Part shown: piece after piece, positions 12,301 through 24,300 of the stretch
How positions within the stretch are numbered: the first letter of the stretch is position 1
Layout: the number at the start of each line of letters is the position of its first letter
Assembly (NCBI GenBank): GCA_018806985.1
Contig: JADANN010000100.1
Coordinates: forward strand, 186,001-250,000
Reading direction: 5' to 3'
Length of the DNA: 64,000 bases
Source: Angiostrongylus vasorum
Taxonomy: Eukaryota > Nematoda > Chromadorea > Rhabditida > Metastrongylidae
Program-made: the position numbers and the translations under genes
The notes under the pieces: model-generated
What the model saw: only the letters and a program-made list of their open reading frames with translations
Told to the model about the DNA's origin: nothing
Databases searched by the model: none

Positions 12301-15300
12301 GAAACCTAGGAATTATTCGAAGAACAAGCCAGTTGAAGGAAATTTGACATAACCAACATACCATGCTGGTTTACCGGTGGCGGCTGATAATTTTTCGATC
12401 AACTGAAGTGTAACTAAAGAGTTGAGACTCCATAGACGAGGCCCTGCTCCGTCTTTTTCAAGACCATGCAAAGAAAATACCTTTTTTGGTTTCAAATTTG
12501 CTTAGAACTGAAAGTTTCAGAAAAAATCCAGCGCAGAACTCAAGTTTTTTAAAATTTCTAACAAAATACTGTCCTTATAAACTGATCTTCTTTAGCTGAT
12601 GCGAGGTTGGTATAGGTCTTTGTTGTCGTTGTCGTTGTTGTAACGAGTGGTACATCTGAGGAAGGCGAAATCGCCGAAACGTCAGCCATCGACCAACAAC
12701 ACCAACAACAACGACAACGACAACGAAGACCTATACCAACCTCACATCAGCTAAAGATCAGTTTATAAGATCATACAAATAAATATATCAACTATCTATG
12801 CCGAGGTTTATAGAAAGTCGGTCTTTTGAGTTATTAAAAAATACTGCCCGCAAAAAAAAACAAACGATACCTTAGGGAGCACCGCATTACTTTCAACATA
12901 TTTAATAAGTATCAAGAAAAAAAATGGGAATAAATTTCTTTTATGGAGTCTGAAAAATTACAATATCTTATCGATAGAGGAGAAGAAAATCGTATTTGGT
13001 TGCCAAAGATTTGTAGATTCTCTTTGGGTCACTTGATCGTCATTCACAACAAGCTATGATATGTTGGTGCAAAGTTGGAATTGGTCATAATTTCCGCATC
13101 TTACCAATTTTTTTATATTTTTTTATGAATCAGCATGTCTCAGCACATTGTGATTTTTTCTAAATAAATTGAAGACTTATGGAATCAACCGATTTTTGCC
13201 AACCGGATATACTCTTTCTTACTTCAGCAAGATGATATTCTCTTTTCCGTAGCCCGTGAAAAGTTTTTTTTCAACATAACTTGTTTTAGCATTTGGTTTG
13301 GTTTTATCTATAGCTTATAGGAGATCCGGCCAACCTCCGGTTGTGATAAGGTTGTAGGACAGATTTGAACGGGTTATTATTTTTTATGTTTTCTTATAGG
13401 ATGCCACGAAAACCTTTGACTACGAAAACACCATGACAACAGAAACGTTGCACTCAACACAAAGTACAGAATACGCAAAAACAGGTAAAGATGTGATGAA
13501 CAACTTAGCGAACAAAGCTGTTCGTTACAGCTGTTTTTCTTGAACAATAAAAATGAATGTGTATAAAAGTGTATTTAGCCATTTAGTTGATAATGGGACC
13601 ACCACCGAACCACCTATTCAATTGGTCCGTGATTTCATTGATGCACTTGCTGGCGGTAGTCTCAATACAGTTCTTGGTCCACCGAGGAAGACATCGGAAT
13701 TAGCCGAAGAAAAAATTAGGCTAGTCCATATGATTACTTCCGATAAAGATCCCGCTTCGATCAACTTATAACGCTTCGTGACGCGTCACGGTTTTCTTTT
13801 GGAACAACATGAAGTTGTTATTAACAATATTTATTCAATGCTGGCTGACGTTTCGTCAGTTTCCATAGTTAGTTTCTAACTTTCTTGAAGAAAACTTGCC
13901 AAATTTATATGAACGGTAGCAAGTAGGTGCTTACTTGTATCTACAACTTGTAATATTTTATTTTTTAAGGTGACTTGAAAAAGTATCTTCGTAAGCCAGT
14001 GGAGCTGAAGCAAGGTTTGTTTTGGTTAAATAATATTCTCAACCATTGTAGATGAAACCATGCATTAGTTGCCATCATGTTCTATGTTTCTTATTATATA
14101 ACGTGATCAACGCTTTCGCGACGACGCCTAGTCTCGGGTTTGTTGCGGACTGGACAATGCCTAATTTTACGCTTTTATGGAGTTGTTGGTTTTTTTAAAT
14201 AGACGTTTATTTTTTGATAACCAAAGGAATTCGTGGGTTGTGAACATGAATAGATTGTAGAAAAGACCTTCCTCTATTTTTCTTTCAGTATGAGTGATAT
14301 GTATGATACTATTTGAGTATAACCACAACGATGCAGAGATATTTTCAAAACCCCGGACCGCAAGTGACGGCGGTGGAGTACGAACACGCTATTACCCTTT
14401 CCAGGGCCTTACGCCTTCACCACCAAACCATACGGATCCTTCGTTTCACCTTTCTCTCAGCTAGTCTTTTATCTACTAGTGCCATCAGCAAACATCCGTC
14501 AACGGGATTGATCTAGGGAGCCCAAATCGGCAATGAACCCCAGTTAAGGTGAAGCCGTAGTTGAAGTCACAATGTTAACTTTTTTATTTGCTGCCTATTA
14601 AAATTTTTCACGGCAGGGTATTATGTGTGCTATAACCACAATGATGGCGAGATATTTGATAGGAAAGTTAACATTGTGGTTTCGATTCTTTCCCTCTCAC
14701 CTAGTTTTTCTATCCACTAGTGCCATCAGCAACCACCCGTCAACTATTTACTGTATATTACTTTGGTATATCATACAAACACACCGCTAGTAGCATTTGG
14801 AAGTGTTCTGCAACTTATGGATATCTATTGCAGCACTTTTTTGTACCTTCACACCTTATACGATAACTAAGATTAAATATAGCAATTAGTAGTCGATTAG
14901 ACCCAAATTTCTGGTTAGTGAATTCGTTTGGAAAAAAGGCTTTTAACATTTCCAAGTGCAGAATATTGCTATTCCGGACCAACGACAAACACAGCATCTG
15001 TGTTCTAAAAGCTATCAATTGATTATAAAACTCTAGGAAAATGATACATTTTCAAACCGACCGTCATTTGCCTTCAGTAGTAAAATGGTCAACTTATTTT
15101 TAACTATTGCACTTACAAGGGAGTTGATAAAACTGTTTTATTCAGCTATCGTTTCGACGTCTTCGTTTTCGTGAGCCGATGACTCGAGTCGATGGTCCGA
15201 TCGGATCTCATAGAGACGAATATGTCGAAATGTAGGCGAATAAAACAGTTTTATCAACCTAGTGTAAGCTCTAGGAAAATAGTTCCATATATTAGTAGAC

Positions 15301-18300
15301 TGCCAGAAAGAAAATGAAACCTGTTAATGCGATACCGGTCAGATCCGCAAAACCATTATGACACCTATGAGTGTCACTCGTCCGGAGAGTATTAACGCTT
15401 GCGTGAAAGCGACTTGAGCAAAATTGTTGGGCTAAAGCGTTTAAGGTGAAGCTTTTTGTAAAAATCTTTATTTCTGCGGTTATTCACTTTGGATTGTGTG
15501 GATTTCGGATGCACACTGACATTAGAATTTTATGCATCGTATTCCTTTATGGTTTGCGCTTATTTGGTATTCATTTGTGTTGGTATTCTTTGGGATGAGG
15601 GCGCGTGCAACGTGCTGGTTTCAGGTGACCCTGCAATGCACAATGCATTGATTCTTGGCTCGATCCCACGTTCGGATTTAGCAAGCCCTCCATCCCTTCG
15701 AGTTCGGCTCATTGTGTCAGACATAACCGCGAAGATAGAACATAGAAGCACCAAGGGAGCGGAGAGCGTTGTGATGATGCTTGCCATCACGAGTACGCTA
15801 ATAGTTCAAACCTGGATCGGTCTCATCTGGCCTCTTATTCCTCCGCAATCGTGAAATTGGTATTTGGGCTTTCGCTAGATCATTGCGCCAAAAATTTGTT
15901 GTGAAACCGGTTGCACACTAGCAGTTTCACTCAATTTCCCTTAACCTCTATGTCTGATGAGGGTACAGTAACATCACAAAGTGTTATTTTAATTGCGTCA
16001 CAAGTGCAACAGCGACCTGGCATTTCACTAGAATTTAATAAATCGTCAAACTGGAGTGTATACAGTTTTCGGCATGTACTGACGGAGAGAAAAAATTCAT
16101 GACTCAAGTTTTTCTGCTTTACTGAGCTAAACGAGGAAAATATTTTTCGGACTACCTACCTAATTTCGGGGCCCGTGTAACGCAGTGGTTAGAGGCGCCA
16201 TGCAATACATATGGGATAAATCCCCACACACCAGGCTCGCCCTGCCTTCCATTCCTCCAAGGTCGGAAGATTGGTGCCAGAATTCTCTCGGAGGATAGCA
16301 ACATTGATTCGATATATGGGTAGACCACTTCGAGTCATTTCATTGTAAAGGACAATTATGGATTCAATCACTCTAAGTAAGCTTAATGAAGTCGAATACA
16401 CGATGCATACCTCAGGGATAGATCGAAGCCGAAAGCTTTATCTTTTATCCTTTTTTGCCTATATGTTCTCTTATAGTGTTGTATAGCTAAAATGTTCACT
16501 ACTAAAATAACCGCTACTAATAAAACTAGTGCTCTAACTTTCGTTCATTCTTTTTATCTTCCTGCTTCTTGCTTGATTCTTTATACCAGTACTTCACACC
16601 CATCTTATCCAAATGTGGTTATTACCCGTATTAGAACACTATAAATTATTTTAGAAAGTAATTGTTTCAGATGTGACAGCTGGTGTAACGAAGGAAATGG
16701 AACACGTAGATATCACGAACCTTGGTTCGTTCAGTACAGATGATTCCAACACGATTATTTCAGCTAATGAAGGTAAACCTGCTTCATCTACTAGTTATTC
16801 ACCACCCAAATGTCTCGTCCACTAGTTTGCAAGAATAAGAAAGCCAGTTGCTCTCGGGTAAGGATTTAATGGTTTTTTCTTTTTTGTTTGCAGATTGCCA
16901 ATATAGTGTGCATTTTTCTCCTTTAAACTCTTTTAATGCGTTAAACAGAGGATCACTTGTATGACCTGTAGCCCCGTTGATCGTCGAGTGACTCGAGCGG
17001 GCGCGAATAAATCTTCCATTTTTCCCTGTCGCGTGCAAGAGTAGCCCATTGGGTTCTGCTAGCTCTAGGGACCCCCTCGAACATCATATTTCTCTTCTAG
17101 GCTTTTCGTGAAGAACTTTGACCATGGGGTTGGTGGTCTTCCTGCAGTTCGTTTAACATCTCGGGAAATCCAGTCACTAACGACTCTTGTCCATCGGTTG
17201 TCCTTCATACGCATTACTTGTACGGCCCACCTTATCTTCGACTGTTTGGCGTACAGAACGGCATCTTTGATTTTTGATCGTTGACGCAGGTCGGAGCTTC
17301 GGATCCCATCCCTTGCTTGTGTGAAACGGGACACTCCTAGCATCGTCCTTTCGACTGCGCGTTCGATAACGCTGAGTGATCCTTCATCCTGCTTACGCAG
17401 CGACCAGGTTTCTGACGCATACGTTAGGGCAGAAAGTACCGTTGAATCGAAAAGATGGACACGGAGTCGGGTGTTCTTTGTTCTCTTCACTACATCCTCG
17501 ATACTCATAAGGGCTGCCCAGCCACTCGTTTCCTTCTGCTCAGCTCTGGAGCTAAGTCGTTCAACATGTTGATTTCCCGACATAGATAGTCATAACTGGA
17601 GCATTCGGAGATATTCGTTCCGTTGAGCGTGAACGGGGCATACGAAACCAATCCGTTCCACATGAACATCGTTTTTGTGAGATTTAGTCGAGGACCAATC
17701 ATTTCCACAGGCTTTATCAAAATCGGAAAGCATACGTTCCGCTTGGCTAATGTTTGGTATTATAAAGACGATGTCATCAGCAAAGCGAAGATGGTGTAAC
17801 TGCCGACCATCGATTTCCAATCCCTTATTATTTATTCCCATTCCAATGTTCGCATGACGTTCTGGAGGGTGGCAGTAAACAATTTTGGCGAGATGGTATC
17901 GCCCTGTCTAACTCCTCTTTTTGACATCAATGTTAATATCGTTATAGAATGGTGATATCTTGGTTGTGAATCTTTTGTACACATCACAAAGAATCTTTAT
18001 GCACTGAGAAGGGATCCTTGACTATCAATGGCTTCCATAACTGCTTCTATCTCAATTGAATCAAAGGCCTTCCGTAAATCGATGAAAGTGAGACAGAGCG
18101 GTCTTTTGTACTCTTGCGGTACTTCAATGAGTCTTGTTATCGTCTGGATGTGGTCAATCGTACTAAATCCTTTTCAAAACCCTGCTTGCTCACATGGCTG
18201 TCCTTCGTCCAGTGTTCTGTCAATCCTGTTTAGGATGACTCGAGTGAAAAGTTTGTAGACGACAGACAGTAAGCAGATTGGGACGATAGTTGCTGATATC

Positions 18301-21300
18301 CTGTAGTTCACCCTTCTTGAACAATAAGACGGTCTTGCTGGTCCTCCAGTGAGTAGGGCACCTTGCATCCCGACAGGTAACGTGTGAACAGCCGTGCCAG
18401 TGTGTTTACGAGGATTGACGGAAGGTTCTTTAGGTGTTCTGGTATTATTCTTTCCGGACCTGGTGGTGTTCGATTATTCACCGACGAAATGGCATGTCCG
18501 ATTTCAGAAGGGAGAACCCGTAGTACAACATATCCATCCTCCTTTACATCACATGATGGAAGGTAGACGTGGCTATCGAAGAGATCTGAGTAGTGTTTGT
18601 GAATTATTTTCTCTATTGCCTTTCTGGTCGCTGTAACTGTTTCGTCTGGGCGTCGGAGTGCAATCATCTCGGTCTTATAACTGGCCAAGTTTCGGCGGGC
18701 TTTGCGAATGCTTTTCCCAACCTCTGCATCTTCGACGATTACTACTGCTTTTCTTTCTTTAAGATCTTCTTTTGTCGCCTGTCTGCGTTGTTTCGCAAGT
18801 TAGGGACGTTAGTTCGCGGTTGCCTGCAGCTGATTCGATTCCACGCTGACGTATCAGCACGACTGTTTCTGGAGACAGACGTCTCTTGGTGACTTTCGAA
18901 CTCTTAGCTTTCATAGCGCTGACGTGAAGATGTTGAATGAGCCGAACGTATTCTTCGTCGATGTTATCGACAACGGCATCTTCCCAACAGCCGACTAGTG
19001 AATTGAATAAGTCCCAGCTTACGGTGGTTCTTGGACTTCGGTTTTTGAATTTACCCGATTTTTCTCTTTTCCGCTAGAAATAGATTTTGGGACAGCAGTG
19101 AAATCGATTAGGCAAAATCTTCTATTTACTCTGATGTGGTCTATTTCGTTATGCTACTCTCCATTGGGAGACTCCCACGTCAAGCGTTGAGGGTGGGGTT
19201 TCTGGAATCGCGAGTTACCATAGATGGTCTTGGTCGCCATGATAAACTCAGATAGCCGCCCACCCTGTTCGTTCCATTCTAGTCCTTGGGTTTCAATGTG
19301 ATGTTCTTCAGACGTTCTTCTTGGCCCAATCTTGAAGTCTCCAATAATGACCTTGAAGAATGTGTGGTCTTCTCCGTAGAACTTCTCCAGGTCCATATGG
19401 AACGCTTCGACTTCTTCTTCGTCATAGTTTGATGTCGGCGCGTAAACGACGAAGATTGTCAAAGCCTTTATTGATCCACATCTGCTTAATAGTAAACGTC
19501 CGATTCGGATTGTAAGCTGTTCCAATGAATCGATGTTCATAGACGAACTCGTGTTGAGGAGAACGCCGACGTCGTCGACTCCTCTACTTCCGCTTGTTCC
19601 GAGGAACATTTCTTCTCCGGTGTCATAGACGGCGTTGAAAGTGTGGCGTCGTCTCGTTTTGGCCAGGCCGATGACGTCGTACCTTGTCCTCATTGCTTGC
19701 ATGAGCAAATATTCTATCCGAGGACTCGGATGCAGGTGTACGTGCATTGTTGGTGCAGATCGTCACCATAGCTCTTTGTAAACCATAGAGCTTCCATGGA
19801 CCCTAAGATTTTTGCACCCTCTCCGTACTCGTCCTAACCAACGCTGCGAAACTGGGGGGGCTCTTTCGGGGTCAGGGGAATGAGGCCCGTTTTTTTTTAC
19901 TCTGTTTAGCATTTTTGAGACCCACGTATAGCTTGCTGGGCTCTGAACGTGGGGGGCTGGGTATACTCACGGGTAGCTTGCCAGGCTGTCCCAGATTGGA
20001 CATGGAGCTTATTTGTTGGTGGTTGCAGGCTTTTGCCCGAATTGACTCGTAGAATACAATCCGCATGAGCGAGAACGCACCCACGCACGCACGCATGAAT
20101 ACGTCTAACAAATACAGAAAGTATTTGCCAAATCGGTGCAGCAGAAACAGGGAGTCCATTCCCTGAATCCACCTGCGTCTCAGGGAACCAAAGGTTGCTT
20201 TTGGTCCGCACTTAACCTCCTATCCGCCACCTGGGGACACGCCACGTAGCCTCGCGACTAACTAGCTCGAGATCCCTCACATGAGTGAGATCCGTGGCAC
20301 AGAGGATATCGAAAGAATTTTGTTTTTTATATTATAGATGGTCTTTCAAAGAAGTCGTAAGTATGTTAATTCACATTAGTATCCATTTTGTTCCAGCATT
20401 GAGGCCGTAAGTATTCATTATATTACAGTATTAATGTTCAACTTGATAAATATAGTCTTGTGGTTGGAAACTAGTACTGTGATATTTTTTGCACTAGGCT
20501 AGATATGCGGGATAAAGAAACCTGACCAGAGTTCCTAAGATTGCGATAGACTTTAGTATGTTTTATATTTATATGTCTCTAACAGGAACCACATCGGAAT
20601 GCGGTGGTCGTTTGGAATTCCAAACGCTGCCAATCGGTAGCCTTCCACGTCTTAATGTAACTAACGACGTCCCGGCTCGAACTCCAGCCGACTGCGCTAA
20701 GAAGTGCTTCGAAACTGTAAGTTTTCCGCTAGTTCGGTTTTTTCGGTGAAAAAGCTATGGGCCACCACATGATTTTCCGGCTCTCCGTCCTTCATTCCTT
20801 TCTCGAATGTCATTTACGTATTGTTTATCTGTGGCTCTGCAAAGTATATCAATCATCCACTTCATGTTATAGAAAGGCTGTTCCATGGCTGGATACATCA
20901 CTAATCCTGTTGACACCTCAAATGGCGTCTGTCTTCTCACTTCTGATGCTAATGTTTGTGGAAACAACGCCGACTACATTCCTCAGCATGCCGCGTTGAA
21001 TCCATTTCTCATCTCGTGCATCAGATGCAGCGAATGTACTTACAACCTTCGAATGGTAACAACGGACCGTGTGCTTCCAACCTTTAGTCACAGTGAAAGT
21101 GTCTCATCAATTGGCGAATGTGCCCGAGCCTGCTATGCTAGACGGTGCACTATGGCACAGTATAACAGTTTCCAGCATTCGGTAGGTTACCTCGAATTTT
21201 CACCTATGAGGAGGTTCCCCTAATCAGAGAACGATCCACTTCATTTGCTTATTTCCATGCCATAAGTTTTTTTATCAAATTAGTTTTAGTCCTCATAGGA

Positions 21301-24300
21301 AAGCGTTTTATTCCCTCCTGTGAGCTGTAGCTTTTTCCGCTTCTTTTGAGCTCTTTGAGCATAGTTTGGTTCATTGATTACTGTTCGACAAAATGACGTT
21401 TAAATAAACGAAGATTTGACAAAAATATTCTATCGATCCTATGCCTTTTGCCCTAATCGAGTAATTGCTTTATCCACAGCAGTGCAGCTGTAAACATTTT
21501 TTGACGAGATAATGTTCCTCTGCTTTTCCCATAAGGATGGTAGGAAGACGATGGCAAAGCACTGCTTTTGCACTGCAGTTTCGATAACTATCATCAAAAC
21601 TTTTTATACAGGACGAGTCTACTCTTTTCTCGAGTAGCACTGATAGGACAGCATTTGTTTTGGTGTTAACGGTTTTGGACGTATTCCATTAAGCAGGATC
21701 CCTCGCAACCCTGCTCGTTGGAATGCGCCAGACGAAAAATACTCAAGAAGACCTTGTCGAATTTGTTCATAGCTTGGAGACTTGAGGGATGAACCCCGCA
21801 TTTGCGTAGATGTGATAACCAACCTATTAGTCATCTGAACATCTTTTTTTTCCTACCTGGTTTTTTTTGTTCCCCTTACTAATTGAAACTGTCCAAAAGT
21901 AAACGACGATTTTTCCTCCTTATTAGATTCAGAACGATAATCACTCAGACGATGCATATTAGGGTTGCATTTGTGATTAATATGCAGCACTCTTCCTCAC
22001 CAAGGGATCTCGTGCCGGTTAGTTGCAAGACAACGTGGCGCGTCTCCAGGTGGCGGATTCGCGGTTCATCTTGTGCTTACCCGAGACACGAGTGGATCCA
22101 GAGGATGATTTCTCTGTTTCTGCTGCGCCGATTTGACACACACCTTCGGTTTTTACTACAAAATATTCATCCGTGGGTGCGCCTGTGTGTTCTCGTTAAT
22201 GCAGATTGTATTCTACGAATCAATTTGGCTAGAAGCCTCAATCTTCATCAATCAAGTGGCTGGAAAATGCGTTGCAGGCGTTTAGGAGTCGTTTCCAGCA
22301 AATGAGTTCCTCGCCTACTCTGGGAAGGACTGGCAAGCTATCCCTGTGTGTATGCAGCCCCACGTCCAGAGCTCGGCAAGCTATACATTTTTTAAAGATA
22401 TCGATAGTTATCGATAAGATACATAGATAGATATCAAATGTTCAACACAGTAAGAGAAGCTGCTTCATTCCTCTTACTCTGAAGGAACACGCATAAGACA
22501 GCGTTATGTAGAACCATCACGGAGAGGCTGCTGAAATCTCAGGGCAATTCTAGGCTACCTAAATCTGGAAGTAGTAAGGTGACGATTTATACCTACTAGT
22601 GCACGCCTACTTGCATCCCAGTCCTCGATAGAAGACTTGACCATGCAAGTAAGAAGAATAAGGTAGGACGTCACTGAACCGGTCAACACGATAAGACGAC
22701 CCCCATTCAACGCCGTATACGACACCAGAGAAGAACTGTTCCCCGGAACATGCGAGATTAGAGGAGTAGGCGGCATCCGCGTTCTTGCCAACACTAGTAT
22801 GGTCATGAGCATCGACTAATTTGAGCAAATAAGAACCTTAATCGGACGTCTACGATTGGAGAGATGTGGATCAATACCGGCTGTGACAATGTTCGCCCTA
22901 CGCACAGGTATCAAGCAATGACGAAGAGGAAGACGAGGCGTCCTGTAGGGATCTAGAGAAGTTCTACAGTGAAGACCATACATTCTCTATGATCATCATT
23001 GGTGTAATGCAGTCGCTCGCTTGTGCGAGTTTTCCACCTACGCGGGTCTTTTCATTGTTATCGTAACACCAGATGTCAAACTTAGCTGAGGATCACTACG
23101 TAGACACATAACATGCAAAAATCAAGAACAACATACGCAAATATACCATAAAGATGAGTGAAGTGCTAGATCAAGATCGAAAGGTGGAAAAACATATGAT
23201 GGAATAGGTGCATAACCATAAAGTGCAACCTGTAACAGTGATTGATTTGTATTAGAAAGGATAGGATTAAAATCGAAGGTAAGCTGGGCTGAACACGTAA
23301 TGCGCTTGAACGACTACCGATAGACAAAAGCCGCTAGTACCGAATTCCTTTGGGATGTCAAACATGATGCAGGAAGACCAGCTACTCGATGGTCAGAGTC
23401 TCCCACGGAAACCCTAGAAACGATGCTCGATGAGTCCCTAGAACGATCAGAACCCACTAGGCTACTCTTACTCGCGACAGGGAGCAATGGAAGCTTTGCT
23501 GCTGTCCGGCAGAATCAACGATAAAGGAGACGACAGGTGATGCAACTGTCTTAGACAGCAAATCTGCAGTTCTATGTTTTATCATTTATGTGCTTTATAA
23601 CAAGCACAATGAATTTCAAGATGGCTAACGATTAATGAAATGCCTTGTTTCACTAGATTAAGACAGAAATATTGAAGTATCGACAGTGAAAATCCCAATC
23701 TGCTCTGCCTTTGTTGGCTGTGATCGTTTTGTAGTCTGTTTTCTATCGAAAAAGTACAAATTCCTAGTTTCCGATTTGTCACTGCACTTGACGACGCACT
23801 GGCAAAGGGTGCCCTGGAATAAACACGTGGTCACGAATTCGTTTTCGCGCCCAGGTGTTAACCAACCACTCTATTCTCATGCGTTGCTTCCAATTCGTAC
23901 ATACTGGGATGAGAGGACAAAAACACTGAGTTGACAAATCAATGTGCTTCCGCAAGTCATCGTGTAGACCAACTATGCAACCAGTCACCTCTACGATGCT
24001 AAGAATGGAGTTGAATGCATGTTACATCTCCACGAATTGATAAACGACGAAGGGCTTTGCTGCGCTTTGATACTCAACGCTGTTCTTGTATGAGCGAGGA
24101 CTTTCTTTAATTCTGTGGATTACGGCCGTTATTTACAATGGGAGTGGAAGCCAATCGAATAGAACTAAGCCCAACAAAAATGCATGGGACAGAAGGAGCA
24201 AATTAGTAATCCCAGTTCTGGGTTGAAATCAATCCCAGAAGAGAGCACTAATTTTTCCAGGTAATTTTTTTTCATTTCTCATAAATATTTCACGTTTGCA

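Noticed and set aside
12575..12835. CRISPR-like or plain hairpin terminator reading of the inverted repeats
   Set aside because: The context is eukaryotic, the unit is dispersed and tied to PLE ends, and there is no spacer array.
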